DNA of 64,000 nucleotides from Saxidomus purpurata. Taxonomy: Eukaryota > Mollusca > Bivalvia > Venerida > Veneridae. Both the position numbers and the translations under genes were made by a program. Each line of letters opens with the position of its first letter. Positions within the stretch are counted from its first letter, which is position 1. The notes beneath the pieces were generated by a model. That model ran no database searches. It was not told the DNA's origin and saw only the letters and a list, made by a program, of their open reading frames with translations. The DNA lies in assembly GCA_022818135.1 (NCBI GenBank), contig JAFMSR010000019.1, positions 2,957,357-3,021,356 of the forward strand, given 5' to 3'. This document shows, one piece after another, positions 48,401-59,559 of the stretch.

Positions 48401-51400
48401 GATTACTTTGTTACATTTTTAGTTCTCATATGTTACAGCTGACCAGTGTGAATGATATATGACCTTCTTTATTTAAGGCTGACCAGGCAAAGCAGGCATG
48501 CTCAAAACTCTCAAGTGTCACAGCTGACCAGTGTGAATAATATAAAACCTTCTTTATTCCAGGCTGACCGGGCATATCAGGCGTGCTCTAAACTCTCATG
48601 TGTTACTGATGACCAGTGTGAATGATATTATTAGTTTCTTTCATGAGCACGAGGTTCAGATGGAAATATCCGTCAGAGAGCCGAGTTCCCGCGAAACAGT
48701 TACCCGAAGTGACGGATATTTCCATCTGAACCAAGTATCTCATGGTAGAAACTTTTTCTTGCATACCGTTTTACACTTTGAAATAGATATTTAAAAACAA
48801 ACGTAGCGAAACGATGCATTTTAATATAAAAACAAATTCTAATCAGATGGTGTGTTTTGGAAAGTGACGTCACATTGTTTATAACGTTACGTCACAAGTA
48901 ATTCACGTAAGTTGTCTTACACGGGGGGTAAAAGATGAGATTTTCTAGCACTGGTAAAAACTGCAGATATCCCCATCTGGTATGCAAGAAAAAACCTTCT
49001 TTATTCCAGGCTGACCGGGCATATCAGGCGTGCTCTAAACTCTCATGTGTTACTGATGACCAGTGTGATGATATGGAAATAAAGCTCACAGAAACCAGTG
49101 CAAGGTGATGTATCATTTTGTAACTGTTTACCTTTTTATCACCAGTTAAATTGAAAGAAACATACATACTTTGAGATACTAACTTCATCCTGTACAAGCC
49201 CATCATGTGAACAATCCCAAATACATGTATGGAAGAATATAGAATTAAGGGCTACGTTTGACCAAAGGAGTAGGGGTTTTGACTCTGGAAGTTAGCAAAA
49301 ATCTACATAATTGACCTGAAGGGAATTTTTTATATCAGAAGTAGGATTTTTTTAAATGTAAAAAGGGGATAAACTAAGACACTTGGCAGGTATAGGCAAT
49401 ATCATTGCTAAAAAAACTGAAGTGGTGTTTTTTATCATGCTGACAATATTTATTTCTGACAGGTTGTCATGGAGACAGAAGAAGTATGCAGTTGCAGGGT
49501 CGCAGTATGATAAAGTCATAGATCTGACAAAGAGAAGGTACGGAGAAGATGCCATAGAACTGATACAGCTGTACCAGGAAGGTGGACGTGTATCCTTTCA
49601 ATAGTGGAATAAATCATACTGGTTCCCTGCTTAAGTTGTTCTGTGCAAAAGACATAAAAAATGGTTTCCTGCGTTGACTGTCCTGTGTAGCAGGTGTCAA
49701 AAAGTAATAGTAGCAGATATATTTTAAACTTTAGGTGTAGCAGTAAAACGTCATTTGCAGTAGATGTTAAGGATTGTATGAAAGAGACAAATCAAAGCGC
49801 CGTGAGAGCTGAAGGCCTGGGGACTAAAGGTTAACCCCCCCGAAAAACAACTTTTGACGTACGTGTTTTGCACTGAATCTTACCTAAAGCGCGGGTCGAA
49901 ATGTGCAGAGGACGAAATTCAATATATGACACAGAATGAATGATTCACAAATATATGGGTGGCAGGGAAGTTTGTTTTATTATAAAACGTACCTTAAATG
50001 AAAAATAATCACATAGTCAAAATTATAAAATGTTTAAGCCAATAAATATAATTCGATCCGCGCTTTGTACAACTTCAAGCGATATGATCTGATGATGTGG
50101 ATCGAAAATTATTGTGTACCAAGGACAAGACCTTGAAACAGAAATAAACAAAGTAATACCAGCAATGAAATATAAATACAGTACTATACAATGTGTATAA
50201 CAGAGAAAACCGAAAATGATTCTGGGTTACCGTTCACTGGGCCTTGACATGCAGCGTCCTCGATAAATGGCGGGTGATTTTGATCACGTGAGTTCCTTCT
50301 CGGGAATGTACGTAAATTATATCTTTTGTTTAGAGACATTTAATTTTAGGTAAATATATATGTAATCGTTTGTAAATAACAAAGTTGTCAATGAAATAAC
50401 ATCGGAAATTTGAAAATCAAACTACAAACTCTTATATCGAGCTTCGTACGTTTTCGTAAATTTCCACAAATATCCGTACCGTGATATGCATATGATTATC
50501 TTCCGTAATCAGCTAACAGCGCATTAATTTCTAAAACAGAAAAAAATGTGTAATGCAGCCCGTAAGCTATATACCTTCCTGCAGTCGTTTGAAGTTTTAT
50601 GTACTGTTTTTATTTGTAATATGTTCTTATCATATGCGACATTCAAACAGAAGATTGATCTGGTCTGTCTTGCACTACTTTCGCATAGCGCATGTTTACA
50701 GTTGTTATTCGCACATAGCACAGTTAAATTTCTTGCAGTGTTTGAAATGTGGTATACTAACTTAGGCCTAGGGGACTTTCAGTCCCCAGGTCAAAAATTA
50801 GGTGTAACAGACAGAAAATTAGGTGTAACAGACAAAAGATTAGGTGTAACAGACAAATAATTAGGTGCAGTGAACGTAAAGCATTACATGTAGGAGACAG
50901 AAAATAAAAATAAGGTTTAACAGACAGAAAATTAAGCGTAATAGACAGAAAAATATGTGTAACAGACAGAAAATTAGGTGTAACAGACATAAAGATCAGG
51001 TATAGATTTCTGTATTTTTGATGATATACGCTACAAAATAATAAAGCGTGACAAATGCTTTTGAAATTCCAATATAAACATATAGTTTAGTGGTGCCGCC
51101 AAACTAAGCTCACCAACATTGTCAACACAAAATTATATGTATATAGGACTAAAATGTTCCTTTTTACAGGACTTTGTTATATTTTCTGATTTCCAAGGGC
51201 AGATTATTCAAGATCAAAATCAGTGACCTACGATTTTTATCATTTAAGATTTCAGTTTTAACCTTGATTCTCAGTCAAATGTTAAGTTTGAAGAAATTCT
51301 ATGAAAGGGATTTTTTTCGGCATATACTAGTATACATGAAGGAAACTGATGCAAATGTCCTTATCAAGCATTATCTTTACAATTTCGACTTTGGTACGAA

Positions 51401-54400
51401 GCACTTTCAAAGTTATGGAAAGGGATGTGTAACTGATCCTGAATTATAGAATGTATAAATCTTTATCTCCCTTGAATGTTTTATTAAGAAATTGCAAAAA
51501 AACATATATGTAATCTCCTTTTCCTTAACAAGAATTTTAGCTGGAACAATCAAAAGGAAGACTGGCAAATCATGACAAGGCAATAGAAATGTTTCTTCAG
51601 GCCCACTCTATAGCTGCAGCAACGTAAGTATAAGAAAGTGTTGTATTTAAATACGGACACTAGAAATGATACATGTACACCGTAACAAGTATTTAATGCT
51701 AATATTACGTGTGTTTTAAATAGCAACATATGGAATGTTTTTCCAAGAAAATTATGATTACTTTTCTGCCACATGGCATTTGGGCCTTACTTTAATGTAA
51801 CTTTATACACTTGGGTCTCATTACGGCTCCAATATAGACAAAAGTACATATTTTGTATATATAAAAGTATGTGTATAGAATGTTAGATTCGTTTATAAAA
51901 ATTATGTATGTTTTTTTTCTGAAATGTATGTCTGTAATTCAAAGTGACAGTCACTAAATTCGTTTGATGAAGCAGTCGTCCCAAACGCTAGAGGGCTGAT
52001 AGTACAAAGATTACAATCAAGCAACACAGACGATCTTTAGAAATACCAGCACATGCTTCTACAAAGGAGTCCAAAACTTGAAAAAATCTTTGGCCTTTTC
52101 TGTTTTTCAGTTATAAGTATGCAAGTGAAGAAATAGTTGACACAGCGTTGGCCCTGGCTCAAGCATATGCCAGCACAGGACGTGAAGAGGCAGAAAGTAC
52201 GTACATAGTTCTTTAATATCTATGAACATAATCTGACATGCAGTTTAGCCATTACCTTATTTGGGCATTCCATATTAAGTAAATTATTGCTTATTGGTTA
52301 AAGCAAGAGATCTTAAAAGCATTATAAGTTGTACTTCTAAAAGATTATAGTTACATGAGTGAAAGTATAATATTGTTTTAGTCATTGCCAATATTGCCGC
52401 TCATTGCTGTTTTTTTCTGCAATTTGCACCGTTAGCATATCAGCTAAGGTAATTATTAGAAAAGTTTTTGCACTTCTTTCACAAATGAGTACGTACTTGA
52501 AACCAGCAAATTTAGTCTGCTCACAAATCGTGAAAATTTCGTCACGTGATCTCAACTATTTTCTTCAGGTTCTGCTGAAAGTTATCTGAATGAATGTTTA
52601 TCTTCTTGTACCACTGTGTATGGACCAGACCACAAGAAGACATTAGAAGTTCAGGATGAGCTTGCAAGATTACTGATACGCACTGAAAGGGAAAATGTGA
52701 GTTTTTTTATGAGACAATACAATACAAAACGATGAGTTTTATTTAACGTCGGCAAGAGTATTTCAGTAATAGAACATAACACATTGAAGTACGTTTGAAC
52801 TGCCTATAACATAAGACAATAGGTTTAATCACTCTCGAGACTCTTAATGACTCTCGAGACTCATTCCAGATGGAATCAACCTCGAAGAGAGAGAGGCAAT
52901 GTTGAATTATTTGTGTCTTGCCTAAGAAATTATTAAAACTTGTTGTAATATAACAAATTATAAAGAAGAAAAAAAGTAATGCTTTCTTTGAAGATGTGAT
53001 ATTTACATGTATTTATCGCTTAAATATGAAAGATCGAAGTCGTATCGAAATTTTAAAATAAAATAATATTAAAAAAATACACAATGTAATTAAAAAAGAA
53101 AATTTCCTAATAAAATTTGGTCGTAGTTGAAATTTGATAAGCGAAATATCCACAATTATAGCGGAAATTTTCCAGTGATATTTATTTATAACGAACTTTT
53201 CCAATTACAACTGGGTTCTAATAGGACCAAGATTACAAGTACGAAAATTCAATTTTTTGTAATATACTTCAGTCATAATATACTTTTTTATGCCCCCAAA
53301 TGTGGGCATATTAAAATCGCACCGCCCATTCGTCCGTCTATACGTCCGTCCGCCCGCACGCATGCTGGATACTTTAACTTAAATAAGTGGTAGGAGGTGT
53401 GGTCTAAGACAATAGAAATTTATTGTCTTCATTCCTTCTTTTGTCCCTTAAGTGGCCATTCTTTTGTTACTTAAGTGGTCACTCTATTGTTCGAGAACCA
53501 TGGAAATACCACCTACGCAGGGGCGTCCGTTCTTACATTTTTTCGTGTCCGGGCTGTAACTTTGTCATGCATTTAAGGTTTTTAAAGGTCCACTTCTAAG
53601 CGAAAATCAAATGAGAGTTATTTCAATGGCAAGTACATAACCTTATGCAAGACACTAAATAATGAAGATTGGCAGGTTAAAATTTACAGAAAGTGTTTGG
53701 AACACGAAGAAAAGTATGTGTATTATGTTGAAATCTCAGTGAATCGACAAAATGACCACCCAGGTCTTTTTAACGTTCTTCATAATGCATAGAAAAATAA
53801 TAGTATATGTACTGTTGTTTATTTAGAATTTCTACATACCAACTTTCATTTTTTATTAAAAATAACTTATTTCTGTGTTTTTTAAGTATATTTGAATTTT
53901 CGCTTTCCTTAGTATTGGACCTTTAAAATAACTTGGCACAAATGTTCAGCACATCAAGACGACGTGGCGCGCGCAAGACCCATGTCCCTACCTCAAAGGT
54001 TAAGGTCACACTTAGAGTTTATCGGTAATGGAATCCTGTATATATGCACACAATCTCGTCCAGACTGTAACGTTGTCATGCATTGGAGGACTTCAAAATA
54101 ACTTCGCACAAATGTTCAACACATCAAGACGACATGTCGCATACAACACCCACGACCTTACCTCAATTGTCAATGTCACATTAAGAGTTTACAGGTAATG
54201 GAATCCTGTATACATGGTAACTCTGTCATGCATGGAAGGATTTTAAAATCACATGGCACAATTGTTGAGCACATGGAAAGGACACAGACTGTGAGACACC
54301 TCTTTTTGGGGCATTCGTCACTTATGAGGAACAGCTCCTGTCTCGACAAAAAGTAGTCATAAGGAATATTTTGAAATAGTATACCCTTTATTGAAATGTT

Positions 54401-54984
54401 TCCGTAGGACGCCTTGGAAATGTTAAGATCCTCTCTACCACTGAAAAATGATGTGTATGGTGAATACTCAGAAGTCGTGTCGGATACACACAAACTTATT
54501 GCATCAGTGCATCTAGCCCAAGGAAATATCGAAAAATCGCTCAGGGCTTATAAAAAGGTTAGTAATGTTCGTATACGCAAAGTTGTTGCATAATTGTATA
54601 ACCCCTTGGAAATAGACGTATTGAAGAATCTCTCAAGTCTTTTGAGAAAAAAAAATAGTGCACTAGTTCATTAAGAAATGTCGAAAAATATCCTAGAAAG
54701 ATACGTTAAATATCCTAGAAAGATACGTTAAATATTCTAGATAGATACGTGAAATATCTTAGAAAGATACGTTAAATATCCTAGAAAGATACGTTAAACA
54801 AGGTAAATGGTTCCCTCATTATTTGCTTATGTGAACTGTTTAATATATGGATAGTGAAATTGTACCATCTATTTAGATCTCACGTTCGTTTTTCATTTCA
54901 GTGTCTCAACATTGAATCGCTTGTTTTGGGTAAAAATCACAAGAAAACAAAGGATACTGAAAGAACAATTGACATCCTCAAGGC
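45283..54984 (+). CDS. TTC23-like tetratricopeptide-repeat protein (11 coding exons, 3' end missing)
   Basis: Eleven plus-strand exons, each bounded by AG and GT, join in consistent phase to 1,460 coding bases (486 codons plus two bases) from ATG at 45,288. Residues 1-132 are an acidic, serine- and arginine-rich N-terminal extension. From 'ADRAVKERVKILALTRIVYG' the helical-repeat body follows the order and length of vertebrate TTC23: 'HWKLAEAHMNLAEDYLELKG', 'LSWRQKKYAVAGSQYDKVI', 'SKGRLANHDKAIEMFLQAHS', 'LALAQAYASTGREEAESS', 'VHLAQGNIEKSLRAYKK'. Vertebrate TTC23 is a ciliary protein of the Ellis-van Creveld zone that supports Hedgehog signalling; the same role here is inference. TTC23L is the alternative identity. 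The natural stop was not found: the last donor at 54,985 is followed by no convincing terminal exon, and duplicated DNA begins at 55,739. Confidence 0.85.
45814..45985 (+). mobile_element. tRNA-derived SINE in intron 1 of the TTC23-like gene
   Basis: A head with 'gtggagtgttggtgtctg' and a strong B box 'gggttcgagtccc', then 'ccaggaagcggagttaagag' and a short tail. The A box is degenerate and no tRNA cloverleaf can be drawn, so this is a SINE rather than a tRNA gene. Confidence 0.65.
46249..46785. repeat. 32-bp minisatellite in intron 1
   Basis: About 17 copies of 'tatagggagtgcaacttta' followed by 'atttgacaccaga', varying by one or two bases and by an extra 'ta'. It ends about 25 bases before the acceptor of exon 2. 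Confidence 0.95.
46811..47036 (+). CDS. TTC23-like, coding exon 2
   Basis: Acceptor ctatag, donor gtaaaa. Completes codon 57 and then encodes 75 residues. Starts with a strongly acidic tract rich in Asp, Glu and Tyr from a GAT/GAA repeat, then a basic linker and 'MTPPDKLLEKANRLAAKL'. Confidence 0.85.
47277..47400 (+). CDS. TTC23-like, coding exon 3
   Basis: Long T tract and cag acceptor, donor gtacaa, leaving phase 1. The most recognisable exon: 'LALTRIVYGSVHWKLAEAHM' and 'NLAEDYLELKG' match the first helical repeat of TTC23. Confidence 0.9.
47962..48149 (+). CDS. TTC23-like, coding exon 4
   Basis: Acceptor tttcag, donor gtgata. Starts 'GYNVQAEYHTENA' and ends 'KKYHEAEAALAK' in phase 0, in a frame continuous with exon 3. 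Confidence 0.88.
48180..48410. repeat. Minisatellite of about 40 bp in intron 4 with splice-like motifs
   Basis: Five imperfect units of 'aaggtcaaggtcagtcgtta', 'actttgtaaccttttcag'. Most units end in an acceptor-like 'ttttcag' or 'tttgcag'. One junction reads 'tttgcaggtaagg', an acceptor directly joined to a donor. Confidence 0.85.
48430..48625 (+). pseudogene. Tandem partial copies of exon 5 with in-frame stops
   Basis: Two copies of the acceptor and first 60 bases of exon 5 lie upstream of the real exon, starting at 48,478 and 48,563. A third, more truncated end is at about 48,435. The first reads into TAA at 48,538, the second into TGA at 48,623: in both cases codon 21 of the exon. The second differs from the real exon there by one extra A ('gtgtgaatgat' against 'gtgtgatgat'). 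Neither keeps the exon's donor. The repeat unit of about 86 bp spans intron end and exon start. Confidence 0.85.
48628..48992. repeat. MITE-like element (copy 2) between decoy and real exon 5
   Basis: Aligns with 40,670-41,128. Has a palindrome with arms 'ggttcagatggaaatatccg' and 'cggatatttccatctgaacc' (48,650-48,726), and an inverted pair 'tcttgcatacc' and 'ggtatgcaaga' near 48,750 and 48,980. It is flanked on both sides by the same intron-exon segment of about 75 bp ('ctttattccaggctgaccgg'). Confidence 0.8.
49010..49104 (+). CDS. TTC23-like, coding exon 5
   Basis: Acceptor attccag, donor gtgatg, phase 0 to 2. Encodes 'ADRAYQACSKLSCVTDDQC' and 'DDMEIKLTETSA'. Unlike the two upstream look-alikes it has no stop and has a donor. 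Confidence 0.85.
49463..49589 (+). CDS. TTC23-like, coding exon 6
   Basis: Acceptor ctgacag; completes codon 268. Encodes 'LSWRQKKYAVAGSQYDKVID' and continues to 'ELIQLYQEGGR'. Frame continuity with exon 7 forces the donor 'cgt|gtatcc', a poor match to consensus. The other nearby GT sites would bring in a stop. Confidence 0.78.
49620..51540. other. Intron 6
   Basis: No exon is supported. A 22-bp minisatellite lies at 50,794-51,000. Small ORFs on either strand have no recognisable motifs. Confidence 0.6.
50794..51000. repeat. 22-bp minisatellite in intron 6
   Basis: About nine units of 'aaattaggtgtaacagacag', with one disordered section in the middle. Confidence 0.9.
51541..51623 (+). CDS. 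TTC23-like, coding exon 7
   Basis: Acceptor attttag, donor gtaagt, leaving phase 2. Encodes 'LEQSKGRLANHDKAIEMF' and 'LQAHSIAAA', a TPR-like helix pair. Confidence 0.88.
52111..52196 (+). CDS. TTC23-like, coding exon 8
   Basis: Acceptor tttttcag, donor gtacgt, leaving phase 1. Encodes 'YKYASEEIVDTALALAQAYA' and 'STGREEAE'. Confidence 0.87.
52569..52696 (+). CDS. TTC23-like, coding exon 9
   Basis: Acceptor tcttcag, donor gtgagt, ending in phase 0. Encodes 'SAESYLNECLSSCTTVYGPD', then 'HKKTLEVQDELARLL'. Confidence 0.88.
52697..53280. other. Intron 9, left part
   Basis: AT-rich sequence with a repeated 'actctcgagactc' near 52,832-52,861. No gene is supported. Confidence 0.45.
53285..54300. 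repeat. Dispersed repeat with 'atgcccccaaatgtgggcat' palindrome
   Basis: Starts with the palindrome and a 'cgtccgtccgcccgcacgc' run. It is followed by two copies of a block of about 170 bp with 'ttcagcacatcaagacgac', 'ttaaggtcacacttagagtt' and 'taatggaatcctgtata' (53,930-54,050 and 54,100-54,220). The type is familiar from bivalve genomes. No coding capacity. Confidence 0.7.
54408..54557 (+). CDS. TTC23-like, coding exon 10
   Basis: Acceptor tccgtag, donor gttagt; exactly 50 codons. Encodes 'DALEMLRSSLPLKNDVYGEY', then 'HLAQGNIEKSLRAYKK', the penultimate helical repeat. Confidence 0.9.
54688..54798. repeat. 22-bp minisatellite in intron 10
   Basis: Five units of 'atcctagaaagatacgttaa' with small variants. 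Confidence 0.9.
54902..54984 (+). CDS. TTC23-like, coding exon 11 (last one found)
   Basis: Acceptor tttcag, donor gtaagt, leaving phase 2. Encodes 'CLNIESLVLGKNHKKTKDTE' and 'RTIDILKA'. By comparison with vertebrate TTC23 only a short C-terminal tail remains. No exon supplying it was recognised before 64,000. Confidence 0.87.
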
Positions 54985-54999
54985 GTAAGTTTTTCTTTC

Positions 55000-55738
55000 T
55001 TGCACATACGGTGTAGAGGTAACAATGTTTGCTTACAAACCGAGAAGACCGGGTTTGATGCCAGCTATGGCCATTTTATGTGTGTTAAGGACAAGCCAGC
55101 TGATTATACATTTACCCTGGCCCATTAATTTGGTAATGGATACCAGTATTGAAATATATTATAGCCTTTTCTTTCTCTGAAAAGCGATTGGTCTCGGCAC
55201 GGACCTATATACATGTGTATATAGGTCCGTGGTCTCGGTATGGTCTTAAGATCAGTTATCAGTTATTGTAAATTGAGAGAATTGGTGTCACAATCAAGCT
55301 TAAATGGATAAGTGTATACCTAGACACTTTATCCCTAAAATAAATAATAATGAGATTGGTAATACAGCTTGAGGTCTTGATGCCCTGGATATAATGAGGA
55401 ACCATGCTGTTACAGTCAGGGTAGCCATCCCACATAACTTATCACATTACAAAAGATGTGGTATGTAATGGCCACGCATATCAGCAAGCATATTACCAGA
55501 AATACTTATTAGGTTTAAAGCTCCTTTAAATGGCCAAGTTTAGTAATAAATTTACAAATCTAAGATTTTTTTCGTGCCGTTTCAAAAGTAATTTTACAAT
55601 GACTGAAAATCGTTCGAATGTTTGGACAAACTTGGCCGTTCCCGACGTTAAAACATGGTATCTGGACGAGAGCATATTGCAAGATTTTCACTGCTTTAAA
55701 CCACTTAAAATTGTAAGGAAATAAAAGATAAAGCTTAG
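55000..55738. other. Spacer with tRNA-like block and a palindrome
   Basis: At 55,003-55,150 a block with 'ggtgtagaggtaacaatg' and a B-box-like 'gggtttgatgcc' resembles a tRNA-derived SINE head. At 55,198-55,231 'cggacctatataca' and 'tgtatataggtccg' form a hairpin. No coding exon with a convincing acceptor was found. Confidence 0.45.
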
Positions 55739-57035
55739 AAAATATACCTGGCACTAAGCTTGTAAATTATATGCGCTGCCATCACTCAGTATACTGTGAT
55801 TGTGGGATGAGCACCGTGACTGTAACAACATGATTCCTCTACATAGCCAGGGCATCTATATTCTGTATTTCAAAGTCAGTCTTCTCCACAATAGACGGAA
55901 CCGTGTTCTATGCGTCAAATATATAACTGTCCCACACCACTTGTACTGCCTATGTGCCTAGGACGCTAAGTTGATATTATCTGCAGTCTTTATCAATTAA
56001 AATGAGTTCGAAACCTTATTCGGTATTACTGATCCCATGATCCGTTTTAGGAATCTGGGTATGCGCTTTTTAACACAATTTGAAACCAATTCGCATTAGT
56101 CACATGGTATGCCTATGGCTACCCTGATAATTGTGTTATGCTCTATTTGAATTAGCTATTATTAAAGTATTTAAGTGAGTTGATGGGGATAGGGCATTTA
56201 AAATCGCCGTTCTAACATAAACTTATTCAGTTCATCTTAAGTTAAGATCAAAGTCTGCACAGTTAATTGCAACACCGTTAATATCTCCAGTGAGTAGTAA
56301 AATAGTGTTGTTAAAATTGTAAGGATGGTTTCCTTTGCAGTTATTGAAACGTTTACATTTCACATAAAGGTTAATTTCACATGATAAAGACCTGTCAAAA
56401 CTCTAATTGAATGAAAACTCACATTCAAAATCCACTAGTTGGAACGCAGAAATTTGAAACTGGCCTCTTAGTAAACAAAAACTGTGGATTTTAAAGACCA
56501 GATAATACATACATACAGCAAATGTTGGCTTAGTTTATATGAAGTCGATTATGAAACAAGTTATACAATTTATATTGATCACTCTCGACACCTCATTCCT
56601 GGTGGTATCCATGAAAGATTATGTTGGCTTAAGTCGTTTAGAATCAGTCAAAGTCACAAAAAAGTAGAATTATGTTACGAAATAGGGCATTTTTATTGAA
56701 AGGACATGTCTATTGGATTGATATCGGGAATGAAAGTTTAAAAATGTTTGTTGTTGCTATTTTAGGAGTCCAGGATTGTCCAAGAAATTCGTGTTAAACA
56801 AAGAAGATGAGTTGAAGAAGCGACCAAGATTCAACAATTTCTCCAAATCAGCAAGATAACGGGAAAATAACAATATTATATTTGACATTGAAATAACTTT
56901 AGAACCATTGTTAGCAATATCGAGATCCAGTTGTAAATATGATCTCATTTAAATTAATGTTTATTTGTGACATGATTATAGTGGACATACACTAAGGTTA
57001 AGATTCTGCTCTCATGTCCGTTATTGAAAGCTGTA

Positions 57036-57415
57036 GGATTTGATTTTGACTTAGTTTATACAAGTCATTAGTACTTTATTTAAGAAATAATAAATGTCTC
57101 CCTGTATTTTATCGTTGAATAAAATATAGTCAGGAGTGTGAATGCGTAGTAATTAAACACTTTATTATTACGATTCTAATACGTTATTTTCTTTGAATAT
57201 TACCCCGAACTTTATTTAACGCGTAGTAGTACATCATGGTTATCTTAAAACGCGAAATACGATTGGACGCGCTTGTTTACATGCGTCACGTCGTTGCGTC
57301 ATTTACGACACGTCGTCCTTGGTAAAACGTGCTGTATTTTATCGTAAAATAAAATACCGGCTTTTCTCTATATGTATATATAGGAAATGCAGACGCTTGT
57401 GTTAGAATAGCTGTT
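57036..57415. repeat. Insertion specific to copy B (MITE-like)
   Basis: Absent from copy A. Contains 'ctgtattttatcg' followed by 'ataaaata' twice (57,103 and 57,330). The part between is more GC-rich, with 'cgtcacgtcgttgcgtcatt'. No ORF. Confidence 0.55.
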
Positions 57416-59249
57416 ACAATGTAATAGTGTTACAGTTTATTATTATTAAAGTGCCCCGCTTGTAAATTAAATAAATTGTAAAAAACAAAACAAAAGTTTT
57501 TTTTCTGCTGAAACAGCAACCCTTCTACATGTAATATTTACTCAAACGTGCATTTTTTCAAAGTACAGGGATACGCATAAGTTCCCTTTGATAATGCATT
57601 ACATTCTAATAATAGATATTTACAAGTCTTATTGCGTACTGAAACTAACACTGAATATTACAGTACATTTGATCAAGGTCTCGCCTTCATTAAGTTTACA
57701 ATGTTCAAGTTGGCGAATTGCCATAAAAATACTAAGATATTTAACAAGTTCACAAATGGGTATGATGACAATATATTCATATATCTGTAAATTACCTAAA
57801 CTTGGCAATAATTAACAAACCCGGCTCGGTAACATATTAACTTAACTGTTCTCAAAATCAAGTGTTTTTGTAGGAGAAGTACGACCTAATTAGGATTTTT
57901 GAAAATTTACTTCTTTTAGCAATGTGGCAGATGTGGCTATAAATATGTATCTGTAGGACTTCTTCTTGTTTTATTTTTAATTAAATCGACAGATAAGCGA
58001 AAATGCAAGGATGAAATTTTTTTAATGAAAACTTTAAACTACATAACAGTAAGAAAAGGCATTAGACAAGCACATATAAAAAGAGAATTGAGCACTTCCA
58101 CAAAATTATCACATATATCAAAACTATGATATACAATTAATTGTACACAGAAAGAAAAATATACGTGTGTATTAATCAAGTTATTAGACGAAATTGTATA
58201 AAAGAAAGAGTGTATAAAATCAAATATACGAAATTATATTAAAAGATAAGTCTATAAATAATCATAGAGGATGCTTCACTGGAAGCATTATTACAAGAAC
58301 AATGTAAACTAGACATGTTGCAACATGTGACATTGCTTCAATACCAACAGCCTGACAGAGAAAGAAGACTTTGCAATAAAGAAATCGTATTTGTGTATGT
58401 CAAATTTGTATCTTGCAATACGCCTTGACCTTGGGTAGTAGTTCGCCCTCAGAACGACTGTTTATACAGCCATACTTTACTTCGTCAGGGAAATACTTCA
58501 GGAAATAAACGTCACTTAGTCTTCGACATTTTAAAAAGTCATATTCTCAACAAGGATTTTCATATTATCCCTGATATGTGGAAACAAAGCATATCCGTTG
58601 TTTATTACAACATTTATGAAAAATATTAGAATACATACAGGCATACAAAATTTTGCGATGTTAAGTGAAGTTTAATTAAAAAGTACTCGCAAATCAATAA
58701 AAACATGACCATCAACGAATAATGAGCACATGAAACAGAAGTCAACGGGTTGGAACAATACATGTTACAACATGATATGAAAATGTAAAAATATGTACAT
58801 GCACACACCGTAATTCAATGTTAAGCAAATCTGTGTCGTTCTCACTGTAGTACTCAAATATTAACAAGAACTTGACAATCACATAGTCATTAAGATGGAA
58901 CACGTTAGATGCCAAAACACAGGTTGACATGATCTTAGCTTTCTAAATATATAAGTATACATTGTAATACTAACGAGATATACTGCCATTTACAATGACA
59001 CAACTTTTCTTTCATAATTTTACAGTTTGATATGGAATGCATTGTTGCACTTAAATTCGTCTATGCACACACGTGTGTCAGATATATTTCGCCATTCTTC
59101 CATGGCTGTTGATGTATCCGAAATACTGTTATCATAAACGTAGATAAAGTGTTCCATGTCGGAATATTGTACACAATCAGTTAAAAATGTTGAAACATAT
59201 ATGTTCATATGTACACTCTTCTGCCGTCTGCCTTTCCCACTGCTACATT

Positions 59250-59455
59250 TTACACATTCCACACAATATCAATGAATGCTTTCACAAGTTTCCCGCAGAA
59301 AGGGCAATGACTTATGTTGGCATGACATTCTTTGCACAGAGCCAGGTGCTGACAATTAAGGAACAGCACGGACCTAGGCCTGATCCTGCATCTTACACAC
59401 ATCAGCATCCACAATAAGTGTAAGTTTTCCTCGGCCAAATGATTAATATCATCAT
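59250..59455 (-). CDS. Terminal exon with an IAP-type C3HC4 RING finger (copy B)
   Basis: Acceptor tttgcag (AG at 59,457-59,456), phase 2, 206 bases, stop TAA: the same architecture as the exon at 3,883-4,088. The zinc ligands are CVRC, NCQH, CKEC and CPFC with identical spacing. Between the copies the stretch 'MLMCVRCRIRPRSVLFLNCQ' is unchanged, while flanking positions differ (for example 'CDVC' against 'CKEC', 'GEL' against 'GKL'). All zinc-binding residues are kept in both. Known RINGs of this type are E3 ligase domains that close BIRC proteins. The upstream exons are not seen and may lie beyond 64,000. The reading frame stays open upstream of the acceptor, but that part is intron. Confidence 0.74.
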
Positions 59456-59559
59456 CTGCAAATGGAAATGAATGTGCATAAGAAACTTTATATCTGAGCA
59501 CTGCGTATTTTATTCGCAACATATAATTTACCATTATGTTCATACTGTTCCGTACAAGT

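Noticed and set aside
55530..55724. 64-codon ORF as the terminal exon of the TTC23-like gene
   Set aside because: No acceptor in the required phase precedes it, and it has no resemblance to the TTC23 C terminus.
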